From Tatumella terrea (lineage in GTDB: Bacteria; Pseudomonadota; Gammaproteobacteria; Enterobacterales; Enterobacteriaceae), in the NCBI RefSeq assembly GCF_039523755.1, contig NZ_BAAAFX010000002.1:248001-312000 (forward strand): a stretch of 64,000 nucleotides of DNA. Direction: 5' to 3'. Below are positions 8,603-17,354 of the stretch, piece after piece. Each line of letters opens with the position of its first letter. Position 1 is the first letter of the stretch. The notes beneath the pieces were generated by a model. It was not told the origin of the DNA. It did no database searches and was given only the letters and a program-made list of their open reading frames with translations. The translations under genes were made by a program, and so were the position numbers.

Positions 8603-8668
8603 CCGGCTTTTATCCGGTATCGGTGCCTGAGACGGAGAGCCGCGACAGGGCGGCCGTCTGCGTTTTTC

Positions 8669-8705
8669 TTTCTCTGTCATCGGGCAGTCCCCGATGACAG
8701 AGAAA
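8669..8705. other. Long perfect hairpin (16-bp stem) after the heptamer tract
   Basis: Arms 8669-8684 and 8690-8705 are perfectly complementary around a 5-base loop. No T run follows on either strand, so it is not a classical terminator. It may be a transcript-end processing structure or a DNA cruciform. Confidence 0.75.
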
Positions 8706-8933
8706 ATCTGATAAGTATTTAGCTGGGCAGTCAGTATAAAAAAAATAATTTCTCTGCCGCCGGCCTCCGGTGATGATGGCCGTTATCAGACTGCGGGGTC
8801 ATGGTTGCCGGATGCCGGTAACGGAAATGCAGCACGAGCATGACTAAGATATCCCCGCGCAGACATCACATACCGGTTAACGGGGGCAGACCGTGCCGGA
8901 TCTCTCATCATGACCGAAGGAAGGATGTATCCT

Positions 8934-9365
8934 ATGACAACACCGACCCATACCCGGATCCGAATGTTTAATACCAAAGAGACTTACCCGAACCAGTCTC
9001 TGGACAATGATTTATGTCAGGCCGTGCGTGCGGGCAATACCGTTTATGTCCGCGGTCAGGTCGGTACAGACTTTGAAGGGCGTCTGGTCGGGCTGGGCGA
9101 TGCGCGTGCCCAGGCAGAGCAGGCGATGAAAAATGTGAAGCAGTTACTGGAAGAAGCGGGCAGCGAGTTGTCACATATTGTGAAAACGACGACCTATCTG
9201 ATCGACCCCCGCTACCGCGAGCCGGTCTATCAGGAGGTCGGTAAGTGGCTGAAAGGTGTATTTCCGATCTCCACCGGACTGGTCGTTTCCGCGTTAGCGC
9301 AGCCACAATGGCTGATGGAAATTGATGTGATTGCAGTGATCCCTGATACACAATCCACTGAATAA
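8934..9365 (+). CDS. RidA/YjgF family protein
   Basis: Predicted enamine/imine deaminase of the RidA superfamily, 143 residues, cytoplasmic and normally trimeric. RidA proteins hydrolyse reactive imines released by PLP or flavin enzymes. Visible family features are the YVRGQVG strand, ARAQAEQAMKNVKQLLEEAG, and KTTTYLIDPRYR with the conserved arginine region. The ATG at 8934 has AAGG 9 bases upstream; an in-frame start at 8910 is less likely. It is followed after 14 bp by the DUF1028 gene, so it is probably a pathway-dedicated RidA rather than the housekeeping one. Confidence 0.85.
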   Translation: MTTPTHTRIRMFNTKETYPNQSLDNDLCQAVRAGNTVYVRGQVGTDFEGRLVGLGDARAQAEQAMKNVKQLLEEAGSELSHIVKTTTYLIDPRYREPVYQEVGKWLKGVFPISTGLVVSALAQPQWLMEIDVIAVIPDTQSTE

Positions 9366-9379
9366 TCTGAGGAGCGACG

Positions 9380-10057
9380 ATGACATTTTCTATAGCCGCC
9401 CGTTGTGCGGAGACCGGACAGCTCGGTATTGCAATCAGCTCATCCAGTATTGCGGTAGGTGCGCGCTGCCCCTGGCTGCGTGCCGGTGTGGGGGCCGTCT
9501 CCAGTCAGAACATCACCCTGCCGGCCCTCGGGCCACAGATCCTCGCCAGGCTTGAACAGGCCAGCCCGCCGGTACAGGCGATTAAAGAGGTTCTTTTTAG
9601 TCAGGGGTACAGCGAATACCGGCAGGTACTGGCGATTGATGCCGGGGGAAATACGGCTTTTTTCAGTGGCGAAAAAACGCTGGGGACCCACCGCGGTGTT
9701 GCCGGTAAAGACTGTGTGGCGGGCGGTAATATGCTCCGGACCCCGAAGGTTGTCGACGCGATGGTGAAGGCTTTCGAAGACGCCAGTGGATTGCTTGCCG
9801 AACGATTATTGGTCGCCCTGCAGGCGGGACTGGCGGAAGGGGGCGAAGCCGGCCCGGTGCACTCGGCGGCACTGAAAGTGGTGGGAGACCTGGTCTGGCC
9901 GGTGGTTGATCTTCGTGTCGACTGGGCAGATAACGATCCGATCGGTGAACTGCAACGGCTGTGGCGTAGCTATGAACCGCAAATGGACGACTATATTTTA
10001 CGGGCTATCGATCCCTCATTAGCCCCGGGCTACGGAGTCCCCGGCGATGAACGTTAA
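9380..10057 (+). CDS. DUF1028 family protein (putative Ntn-hydrolase fold)
   Basis: Protein of 225 residues matching the DUF1028 pattern: MTFSIAARCAETGQLGIAISSSSIAVGARCPW style N-terminus (residues 1-32), GVGAVSSQN, GVAGKDCVAGGNML, and a C-terminal part with VDLRVDWADNDPIGEL. The family is thought to be hydrolase-like, but no reaction is firmly known. GAGGAG lies just before the ATG. It overlaps the following M20 peptidase gene by 11 bp, which implies translational coupling and a shared substrate. Confidence 0.85.
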   Translation: MTFSIAARCAETGQLGIAISSSSIAVGARCPWLRAGVGAVSSQNITLPALGPQILARLEQASPPVQAIKEVLFSQGYSEYRQVLAIDAGGNTAFFSGEKTLGTHRGVAGKDCVAGGNMLRTPKVVDAMVKAFEDASGLLAERLLVALQAGLAEGGEAGPVHSAALKVVGDLVWPVVDLRVDWADNDPIGELQRLWRSYEPQMDDYILRAIDPSLAPGYGVPGDER

Positions 10058-11201
10058 TGTCAAAGAGTGGCTCTCGCGGCTGATTGCCTTCGATACTACC
10101 AGCCGGGTGTCGAACCTGCAGTTGATTGAGGCGATAGCCGGGTATCTTTCTGAACTCGGGATAACCCATCAGCTGATCTATAACTCTGAACGCAGTAAAG
10201 CCAATTTATATGCGCGGATCGGGCCGGTGACTGCGGGCGGGGTGATGTTGTCCGGACATACCGACGTAGTCCCGGCCCAGGGACAAGTCTGGCAGATGCC
10301 TCCTTTTCAACTGACCGAGCAGCAGGGCAGGTATTACGGACGCGGCACTGCGGATATGAAAGGCTTTATCGCCTGTGTGCTGGCCGCTCTGCCGGATTTT
10401 CTGACCGCGCCACTGCATGTCCCGCTGCATCTGGCCTTCTCCTATGACGAAGAGGTTGGCTGTCTGGGGGTAAGAAGTCTGATCGATGCTATCAATGACC
10501 AGCCGTGTAAACCGGCGCTCTGTATTGTGGGGGAGCCGACCGGAATGCGCCCGGTATTCGGTCATAAAGGGAAAGCGGCCATGCGTTGTCATGTCCGGGG
10601 GCATGCCTGTCATTCTGCTTACGCCCCGGAAGGGGTCAATGCGGTGGAATATGCGGCCAGACTGATAAGCCATATGTGCACTCTGGCGGAGACGCTGAAG
10701 CAGCATCAGGACAGCCGTTTTTCTCCGCCCTTCAGCACCTTACATACCGGAGTGATCTGCGGCGGGAATGCCCTCAACATCGTCCCTGCAGAATGCAGTT
10801 TTGATTTTGAATTACGTCATCTCCCCGACAGTTCCCCGCAGGCTACGCTGGATGCGATCACCGGCTTCGCCAGACAGCAGTTGATACCGCAGATGAAACA
10901 GACTGAGGAGACGTGCGATATCCGTTTTACCCGGCTGAGCGAGTATCCGGGCCTGTGTACGGACGTTGAATCCGTGGCGGCGCGGCAGATTATGGCCTGG
11001 AGCGGCGTCAGTGACGCCGGTACGGTGCCCTATGGCACAGAGGGTGGATTATTCCATGAAGCAGGCATACCGACCCTGGTCTGTGGCCCGGGAAATATGG
11101 ATCAGGGTCATAAGCCCGATGAATACGTGGCCATCGATCAACTGGATCAGTGCAGCGCGATGCTGCAGAACCTTTGCCAGTGGATGCAGTCGTCAGACTG
11201 A
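10047..11201 (+). CDS. ArgE-like M20 family deacylase
   Basis: Cytoplasmic di-zinc hydrolase of 384 residues resembling acetylornithine deacetylase. Metal and catalytic motifs are LSGHTDVVPAQG (metal His and base Asp), GRGTADMKGF (bridging Asp), YDEEVGCLG (catalytic Glu pair), EPTG, and a late HK segment (DQGHKPDEY). It sits in a catabolic operon after ridA-like and DUF1028 genes rather than with arg genes, so it probably removes an acyl group from an imported N-acyl amino acid. Whether it is the biosynthetic argE cannot be excluded from sequence alone. Confidence 0.85.
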   Translation: MNVNVKEWLSRLIAFDTTSRVSNLQLIEAIAGYLSELGITHQLIYNSERSKANLYARIGPVTAGGVMLSGHTDVVPAQGQVWQMPPFQLTEQQGRYYGRGTADMKGFIACVLAALPDFLTAPLHVPLHLAFSYDEEVGCLGVRSLIDAINDQPCKPALCIVGEPTGMRPVFGHKGKAAMRCHVRGHACHSAYAPEGVNAVEYAARLISHMCTLAETLKQHQDSRFSPPFSTLHTGVICGGNALNIVPAECSFDFELRHLPDSSPQATLDAITGFARQQLIPQMKQTEETCDIRFTRLSEYPGLCTDVESVAARQIMAWSGVSDAGTVPYGTEGGLFHEAGIPTLVCGPGNMDQGHKPDEYVAIDQLDQCSAMLQNLCQWMQSSD

Positions 11202-11219
11202 TCCCCGGCGGGATCGTTT

Positions 11220-12128
11220 TCAGGCGTCCTCAGCCAGCATTTCTTTACAGAAATCAACAAATAATCGAGCCGGTTTGGTCAGCTGTGTCCGGGTCAGCCA
11301 GGCGGCAGAAAGACCCGAGCCTTCCACTTCTTCGCTGATTTCAAGCGTGACCAGCGGCTTACCATCATAACTGAACGGGCTGTGCGGACAGGTTACCAGT
11401 AAGGCGAACCCGAACCCGTGACCGACCATACCGCGCACCATTTCGATGGAGGGCGAGCTGAACACAATGTTAGGGGTTAGATCGGCCTGCGTGAACAGAT
11501 CGACGAAATAGTTACGGCTTGGCTGTACATCGAGCAGGATCATTGGTTCGGAGGCGAGATCTTTCAGCGATACCGATTGCTGTTGAGAAAAACGGTGGCC
11601 TGCCGGCAATAAGACATAGGGCCTGGAAGGAGGCATCAGAGGCTCGGTGGTAATACTCTTATCCAGCTCATGTTTATACAATAACGCCAGATCGAAACTG
11701 CCGGCAGTCAGTCCCTGCACCAGTTCATGCTGTTCGCCATCCCGCAGGATAAACTCGACCCCCGGATAGCGTTGTTTGAAACCGGCAATCAGTTTAGGCA
11801 GGATCAGCGGGGCAACGGTTTCAAAACAGCCAATATCAATCTGTCCCGCAACAATATCGTTATCGGCCAGCGCGTTTTGTTCAAACTCATGGGCCATACG
11901 CAGGAGTTTCTGGGCCTTACGATAAAAGCGTGCACCGGACGGCGTCAGTGAGACTCCCTGCGCATGGTGTCGGATAAAGAGTTGTACCCCGAAGCTGTCT
12001 TCCAGTCCTTTAATCGCCGTGGAAATGGAAGGCTGCGCGATATACAGCTTACGTGAGGCTTCTGCCACACTGCCGCATTCCACCGTGGTAATAAAATACT
12101 TCAGTTGGCGCAGCGTATAGTTAGCCAT
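11220..12128 (-). CDS. LysR family transcriptional regulator
   Basis: Regulator of 302 residues. The N-terminal helix-turn-helix spans about residues 3-62 (LKYFITTVECGSVAEASRKL, then AQPSISTAIKGLE). The remainder is the periplasmic-binding-like effector domain. The ATG at 12128 has GGAGAG five bases upstream and is preferred over 12164. It ends 18 bp from the M20 gene and faces the ABC transporter gene divergently. Its position between two halves of the catabolic region suggests it controls both. Confidence 0.88.
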   Translation of the reverse strand: MANYTLRQLKYFITTVECGSVAEASRKLYIAQPSISTAIKGLEDSFGVQLFIRHHAQGVSLTPSGARFYRKAQKLLRMAHEFEQNALADNDIVAGQIDIGCFETVAPLILPKLIAGFKQRYPGVEFILRDGEQHELVQGLTAGSFDLALLYKHELDKSITTEPLMPPSRPYVLLPAGHRFSQQQSVSLKDLASEPMILLDVQPSRNYFVDLFTQADLTPNIVFSSPSIEMVRGMVGHGFGFALLVTCPHSPFSYDGKPLVTLEISEEVEGSGLSAAWLTRTQLTKPARLFVDFCKEMLAEDA

Positions 12129-12444
12129 TAGTTCTCTCCGGTCATAGCCATTTCCTATGATCAAGCAATTAACATGCCATTAATTCCCTTGTTATTGTGT
12201 GGTTTTTGGGTGGGCATGGTCCCGGATAACATCGTTGCCGGTGAGTTATTTTTTTACCGTCCGGGGTCAACGACCGCGGTTAGTTTTTTTAGTGTCAGGG
12301 CCAACATATTTAATAATTTTCAGCGATGCCAAAAGCCCTGAGGATGGAGGTGAAGGAGATCCTCTCCGTTCCTCAGTATCTGCCGCTGTGGTTTCGCAGC
12401 CCTCGTGCGAATACTGACGTCAAAGCAGAATAAAGGGCGCGCAT
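12129..12444. promoter_or_regulatory. Divergent control region of the LysR gene and the ABC-aldolase operon
   Basis: ATTAA-N7-TTAAT at 12168-12184, 40 bp upstream of the LysR start, has the T-N11-A layout of a LysR box. In the transporter leader, CTGAGGA (12338-12344) pairs with TCCTCAG (12370-12376), with an inner GGAG/CTCC pairing, forming a long hairpin about 70 bp before the transporter start. No known riboswitch was recognised and no gene is supported here. Confidence 0.5.
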
Positions 12445-13965
12445 ATGACGTTTGACTGGAGTTATTTATTCAGCCTGTTCAAAGATACGGATTTCTGGTG
12501 GGCCACCTGGACCGTGATCCGGCTGAGTCTGTTAGCCTGGGCTATCAGTATGGTACTGGGCTTCGGGCTGGCACTGGCTAAGCAGTCCGCAAAGCCCGTT
12601 CTGCGTTTTCTGGCAAATCTTTATATCTGGTTCTTTCGCAGCCTGCCATTGCTGGTGTTACTGATTTTTGTCTACAACATGCCACAGGCCATTCCGTCCA
12701 CGTCGGGGGTACTGAGTAATCCGTTTTACGCCGGGCTGATCGCGCTGGTACTGAGTGAAACGGCCTATATGGCAGAAATTCACCGCAGCGGCCTGTTGTC
12801 GATAAACAAAGGGCAGTACGAGGCCGGAAGGGCGCTGGGGCTGGCCTATGGCGGTATCCAGTGGAAGATCATTATTCCGCAGGCGGTACGCGTCGCTCTG
12901 CCCGGGCTTGCCAACGAATATATTTCTATCGTCAAACTGACCTCCCTGGTCTCTATAGTTTCTCTGACGGAGATTCTGCTGGTGGGACAGCGCCTGTATT
13001 CAGAAAACTTTCTGGTCATGGAAACGATGACGGCGGTCGCTTTCTACTACATTCTGGTCGTGACCGTGTTTGATTTTTTGCTGAAACAGCTGGAGAAATA
13101 TCTGGATGTTACGCGCAAAAAAGGACGACAGGTCCCTTCGCAATGGCTGGAACTGGCGCAGACCCCCGTCGCGGTAGTCAGCCCTGCCGCAACGCGGGGA
13201 GAGGTTCCGGCGCTGTCAGCGCGGCGATTACATAAAGCGTATAACAACGTCGAAGTCCTCGGTGCGGTAGATCTGAGTGTCAATGCCGGTGAGGTGGTCT
13301 CGGTGATCGGGCCTTCCGGGTCCGGGAAAACTACATTGATTCGTTTGCTCAATGGTCTGGAAAAACTGGACCAGGGGGAAGTGAAAATGAACGGTGAATC
13401 CTTTATTCATCTGAAGCAGTCTGGCGCATCGTTACCGGTATTTACCGAAAATACGGCCTTGCGATTAAATATCGGGATGGTATTTCAGAGCTTTAATTTA
13501 TTTCCCCACCTGACGGTGATGGACAACTTACTACTGGCACCGCAGTATCACCATATCGGTGATAAGGCCTCACGGTTGCACCATGCCTGTGCATTGCTGC
13601 AGAAAGTGGGCATGCTGGAACATGCCTGCAAATATCCTCACCAGTTGTCAGGCGGCCAGCAGCAACGAGTGGCTATCGCCCGGGCGTTGATGATGCGGCC
13701 ACAGATTATGCTGTTCGACGAACCCACATCGGCGCTGGACCCGGAGAAAGTTAATGAAGTCCTCGGCGTGATTGAGAGCCTGGCCCAGGAAGGGATCACC
13801 ATGGTCATCGTCACCCATGAAATGAACTTTGCCTTCGGGGTATCTGACCGGATTGTCTTTATGGAAAAAGGGCGGGTTGTCGTAGATGAAGCCCCCGGAC
13901 TGCTACGGCAGGGCAGCAATGCAAGGGTCGCAGATTTTCTGAAAGACGTCACGCTGGCCGGATGA
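12445..13965 (+). CDS. Fused amino-acid ABC transporter: permease plus ATPase in one chain
   Basis: Inner-membrane protein of 506 residues. Residues 1-220 form a HisM/GlnP-type permease with about five membrane segments and the EAA loop EAGRALGLAYGGIQWKIIIP (126-145). After a linker, residues 255-500 form an ATPase with Walker A GPSGSGKTT (289-297), a Q-loop, signature LSGGQQQR, and Walker B IMLFDEPTSALD. Two copies would make a full importer. No substrate-binding protein gene is adjacent. The family imports polar amino acids; substrate unknown. It heads an operon with the aldolase and dehydrogenase genes. Confidence 0.9.
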   Translation: MTFDWSYLFSLFKDTDFWWATWTVIRLSLLAWAISMVLGFGLALAKQSAKPVLRFLANLYIWFFRSLPLLVLLIFVYNMPQAIPSTSGVLSNPFYAGLIALVLSETAYMAEIHRSGLLSINKGQYEAGRALGLAYGGIQWKIIIPQAVRVALPGLANEYISIVKLTSLVSIVSLTEILLVGQRLYSENFLVMETMTAVAFYYILVVTVFDFLLKQLEKYLDVTRKKGRQVPSQWLELAQTPVAVVSPAATRGEVPALSARRLHKAYNNVEVLGAVDLSVNAGEVVSVIGPSGSGKTTLIRLLNGLEKLDQGEVKMNGESFIHLKQSGASLPVFTENTALRLNIGMVFQSFNLFPHLTVMDNLLLAPQYHHIGDKASRLHHACALLQKVGMLEHACKYPHQLSGGQQQRVAIARALMMRPQIMLFDEPTSALDPEKVNEVLGVIESLAQEGITMVIVTHEMNFAFGVSDRIVFMEKGRVVVDEAPGLLRQGSNARVADFLKDVTLAG

Positions 13966-14028
13966 TCTCCGAGACAACGTGGGGTATCTGATAGCGTCCG
14001 GCACCACCTCTGAGAGAGCGAGAAAAGT

Positions 14029-14760
14029 ATGTCGTTAACACCTGAGCAGCAATTACGTATTGATCTGGCGGCCGTCTTCCGGCTTTCGGCTCAACTGGAT
14101 ATGCATGAAGCCGTCGCCAACCATTTCAGTGCAGCCGTGTCTGAAGACGGTAAAAAATTTCTGATTAACCCGAAATGGGTACATTTTTCGCGACTCCGGG
14201 CCAGCGATTTACTGCTGCTGGATGCCGATAACCCGGAAGACGGCCTGCGGGACGATGTGGATCCTACCGCCTGGGCGATCCACGGGCAGATCCATCAGCA
14301 GTTACCGGAGGTGCGGGTGGTTCTGCATCTGCATCCGGTGTATACCACCGCCATATCCTGCCTGGCGGATCCGGTGATCCCCCCCATCGATCAGAACACG
14401 GCACGCTATTTCCGGCGGGTGGCGGTCGATACGTTATATGGCGGCATGGCGGATACGGAATCGGAAGGCAAACGACTTTCTGCCTTGCTGCAGGGCAAAC
14501 AACGACTGCTGATGGGAAACCACGGTGTGATGGTGACTTCAGGGAATGTGGGAGAAGCCTTCGATGATATTTATACCCTGGAGCGTGCCTGCCGGATCCT
14601 GACCACCGCCTGGTCCACCGGTCAGCCGCTGAAAGTGCTTTCCGATGAAGTCGCTGAAAAAACAGCTCAGGACTGGGAGAAAATTACCGACTTTTCCCGC
14701 CGGCATTTCGAGGAAATGAAGCTGTTATTGATGAAAAGCGATCCCTCATTTATGGAGTAG
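14029..14760 (+). CDS. Class II aldolase/adducin family protein
   Basis: Cytoplasmic zinc-dependent aldolase-like enzyme of 243 residues. The zinc-binding histidines are visible in VVLHLHPVYTT and in GNHGVMVTSG. The N-terminal part (RLSAQLDMHEAVANHFSA) is typical for the family, which includes fuculose-phosphate and ribulose-phosphate aldolases and many decarboxylase-like members of unknown reaction. It lies 63 bp after the ABC gene and 4 bp before a D-2-hydroxyacid dehydrogenase, so it probably acts on a hydroxylated carbon skeleton in the same pathway. Confidence 0.88.
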   Translation: MSLTPEQQLRIDLAAVFRLSAQLDMHEAVANHFSAAVSEDGKKFLINPKWVHFSRLRASDLLLLDADNPEDGLRDDVDPTAWAIHGQIHQQLPEVRVVLHLHPVYTTAISCLADPVIPPIDQNTARYFRRVAVDTLYGGMADTESEGKRLSALLQGKQRLLMGNHGVMVTSGNVGEAFDDIYTLERACRILTTAWSTGQPLKVLSDEVAEKTAQDWEKITDFSRRHFEEMKLLLMKSDPSFME

Positions 14761-14764
14761 TCGT

Positions 14765-15760
14765 ATGACATCCCTGCCGCTATCCCCCGACACAGCAACG
14801 TTCACGGGCGGTGCCGTATTTTTAGATTATGCGTCTCTGGATTTCGGAGACCTCGATGCGGCGGCCCTGTATCGGGTATTTCCTGACCTGACGTTGCATC
14901 TTCACACCACTCCCGCGCAGATAGCTGAACGTCTGGACGGGGCGGAGGTCGCGATTGTCAGCGATCTTCATTTGCCGGCAGAGATCCTTGGCCGGCTGCC
15001 GCGGCTGAAACTGATCCTGCTGGCCTCCACGGGGACGAATGCGGTCGACCTTGCTGCGGTACGGCGGCTGGGGATCACCGTATGTCACTGCCAGGGGTAT
15101 GGCACGCATGCTGTCGCTCAGCATACTCTGGCGCTGATGCTGGCGCTGACAAATCATGTGGCCCGTTATTCTGCACTGGTCAGTGCCGGCCAATGGTCTG
15201 CGGCTGATCGTTTTTGTCTGACGGATTATCCGATCAGCGGGCTGAACGATAAACGGCTGGCGATTGTCGGGCAGGGTGAGCTGGGACGTCGGGTGGCGTA
15301 TCTGGCGGAGGCCTTCGGAATGCAGGTCAGCTTTGCCGGACTCCCCGGACGTGAAGGTCCGCAGGATAAAATCGCTCTGGATGAACTGCTGCCCCTTGCC
15401 GATATCGTGAGCCTGCATTGTCCGTTGACGCCAGAAACGGCCGGGCTGATAAACACGCGGCGGCTCGGGCTGATGAAACGCTCAGCATTACTGATCAATA
15501 CGGCCCGGGGCGGTCTGATCGATGACACTGCCCTGGCCGGGGCGTTACGGGAGGGACGGCTTGCCGGCGCGGCGCTGGATGTACTGAGTCAGGAACCCCC
15601 TCCGCACAACCATCCGTTACTGACCGGCGATATTCCGAATCTGCTGATCACGCCGCATGTGGCCTGGAGTACGACCGGGGCCAGGCAGTGCGCTTTGCAG
15701 CAACTGGCCGAAAACGGACAGGCCTGGCTGGCGGGCCAGCCGATCCGGGTCGTGAGTTAA
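14765..15760 (+). CDS. D-2-hydroxyacid dehydrogenase
   Basis: NAD(P)-dependent oxidoreductase of 331 residues that would interconvert a 2-keto acid and a D-2-hydroxy acid. The Rossmann motif is VGQGELGRR (about residue 170). Catalytic residues are the arginine in NTARGGLID, the glutamate in SQEPP and the histidine in TPHVAWST. It resembles glycerate dehydrogenase/hydroxypyruvate reductase. It follows the aldolase gene after 4 bp and is the last gene of the operon. Exact substrate unknown. Confidence 0.9.
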   Translation: MTSLPLSPDTATFTGGAVFLDYASLDFGDLDAAALYRVFPDLTLHLHTTPAQIAERLDGAEVAIVSDLHLPAEILGRLPRLKLILLASTGTNAVDLAAVRRLGITVCHCQGYGTHAVAQHTLALMLALTNHVARYSALVSAGQWSAADRFCLTDYPISGLNDKRLAIVGQGELGRRVAYLAEAFGMQVSFAGLPGREGPQDKIALDELLPLADIVSLHCPLTPETAGLINTRRLGLMKRSALLINTARGGLIDDTALAGALREGRLAGAALDVLSQEPPPHNHPLLTGDIPNLLITPHVAWSTTGARQCALQQLAENGQAWLAGQPIRVVS

Positions 15761-16454
15761 GCGGCCGACAGGAGGTACTTGACTTCCTGCGCCTCAGTAA
15801 AGCTTGTGTCTCTGAGGTTTGTTGCTAAGTACAACCGTAGGAAAGGTCCGGATGACAGTATGCCTCAACCTTTTTTTATACGGAATAGTATTTGGGGGGC
15901 GTATTCTAAGAACCCCGTAAGATGCATGAAAACTATCCATTATCAGGAGAAAGTACGTGGATTTTCGTCATACGGTAATGCTGACCAAAAATGCTCCCGT
16001 GTCGGGGCATACGGCCCGTAGGACTTATTTGGGTGTTAGCTCACTTTGTAATTTTAAAATAAACCTTGACACAGGCGAAACCAATGCCTTAATTCTGCAT
16101 AGTATATTTATTGATTTAGATATCTTATTTTTGAATTTGCGCTTTATTTATTATTAAAACAAAATGTTCCTCCTTATCGACGCTGTGTCACACATCATAT
16201 GAAAAGGCCTGTAACAGGATAATGCCGGTCATTTAAGGAAGTAAGACCCGAAAATTCGGGCCTGTGATGAAGTTAATTAGGTTGAAACCCTAATTCCTTT
16301 GCTTCCCCACTGAGCATTATTATGAGTTTATATTCATTAAAGCGTTTAACTGACAGGCCTTATGTAACGCGCATTTTTTGTGAAAAATTGGATGAACAGC
16401 GTGTCTTTTTAGTCTCTGCCATGAAATGTGCAGTTAATCAGGAGAATGAACCGG
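15761..16454. promoter_or_regulatory. Gene-free AT-rich region upstream of the ABC transporter operon
   Basis: No credible gene was found. The segment holds a possible promoter (TTGACA at 16066-16071, 17-bp spacer, weak TTAATT at 16089-16094), a small hairpin CCCGAA-AA-TTCGGG at 16247-16260, and a 7-bp inverted repeat AATTAGG/CCTAATT at about 16275-16295. One of the last two may be an operator for the transporter operon. Confidence 0.45.
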
Positions 16455-17354
16455 GTGAAGGCATTTTTTAAAGGAATGGCGGTGGTTATCTCTGCCTTAA
16501 GTATGACGAATATCTATGCTGCTGATCTTTCTGTCCCTACTCATAGCTCACTTGAGGTCCAGGCCGATCCGGCACTGACCAAACTTCTCCCGGTTAACAT
16601 TACCCAACGCGGTTATGTTGTGGCTGCAACAAACCCGAATACCCCGCCTACGACTTTTTTTGAAAAAGATAACCGGACGCTTGCCGGACGTGAAATCGAT
16701 GTGATGAATGCGATTGGTGAGCGCCTCGGTCTGAAGGTTCAATGGCGTGACAGCGGTGGGTTCGATAATATTATTCCCGGACTGATGACGGGGCGTTATG
16801 ATGTAGCGCTGTCTAATATTAATGCGACAAAGACACGTCTGAAACTGGTAGATTTTGTCAGTTATTATGATGCCAGCCGTCTGGGGGTCATCTCCCTGAA
16901 ATCGTCAAATATTGCACCTTTTACCTCGTTTGACGCACTGTGCGGACAGACGGTGGGCGCAGGTGCCGGAACGACCCAGATCACCCGACTGGAAACTGCC
17001 GGTAAGCAGTGTCAGGCGGAAGGTAAAAAAACGATTCAGGTCGCAGTGTTCCCTGATCGACCTTCAGGTGTTCAGGCTGTCGTTAGTGGCCGTGTTCCGC
17101 TATTTATCGGGCCTTATGAAGGCTTAACCTGGCAGGTAAAACAAATTGAACCAGCCACAATTAGCGGTGTACTGACCGTTGATGATGCGCCAGTTTCTAT
17201 CGCTTTACCTAAGAATTCAGCCTTAGAGCCTGCAATACAAGCCGCGCTCAATTCTCTGATCAAGGATGGTAGTTATCAGAAGATCCTTGATCATTGGGGG
17301 ATCGGTTTCGGCGCAGTGAAGCAGTCATTACGTAATGAAGAGATCTTTCAGTGA
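16455..17354 (+). CDS. Amino-acid ABC transporter substrate-binding protein (YxeM-like)
   Basis: Periplasmic family 3 solute-binding protein of about 299 residues. A signal peptide runs MKAFFKGMAVVISALSMTN up to a cleavage site near IYA-ADLS. The mature protein has the family pattern REIDVMNAIGERLGLKVQW and RYDVALSNINATKTR. A GTG start at 16455 has GGAG ten bases upstream. An ATG at 16446 sits too close to that site but remains possible. The gene overlaps the permease gene by 4 bp. Ligand is predicted to be a modified cysteine or other amino acid by comparison with the B. subtilis yxe operon. Confidence 0.88.
   Translation: MKAFFKGMAVVISALSMTNIYAADLSVPTHSSLEVQADPALTKLLPVNITQRGYVVAATNPNTPPTTFFEKDNRTLAGREIDVMNAIGERLGLKVQWRDSGGFDNIIPGLMTGRYDVALSNINATKTRLKLVDFVSYYDASRLGVISLKSSNIAPFTSFDALCGQTVGAGAGTTQITRLETAGKQCQAEGKKTIQVAVFPDRPSGVQAVVSGRVPLFIGPYEGLTWQVKQIEPATISGVLTVDDAPVSIALPKNSALEPAIQAALNSLIKDGSYQKILDHWGIGFGAVKQSLRNEEIFQ

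Noticed and set aside
8164..8697. Plus-strand open frame of 177 codons rich in Pro, Thr, Gln, Asn and Lys
   Set aside because: It is a translation of the two tandem repeat tracts. Unit lengths of 7 and 22-24 bp do not keep a frame, it begins with TTG without a ribosome-binding site, and it overlaps the terminator of the preceding gene.
12199..12417. 72-codon open frame upstream of the fused ABC transporter
   Set aside because: No ribosome-binding site and no family likeness; it covers the leader hairpin, so the region is better read as regulatory.
15779..16157. Two short plus-strand open frames before the binding-protein gene
   Set aside because: No recognisable protein features, AT-rich regulatory-looking DNA, and overlapping frames.
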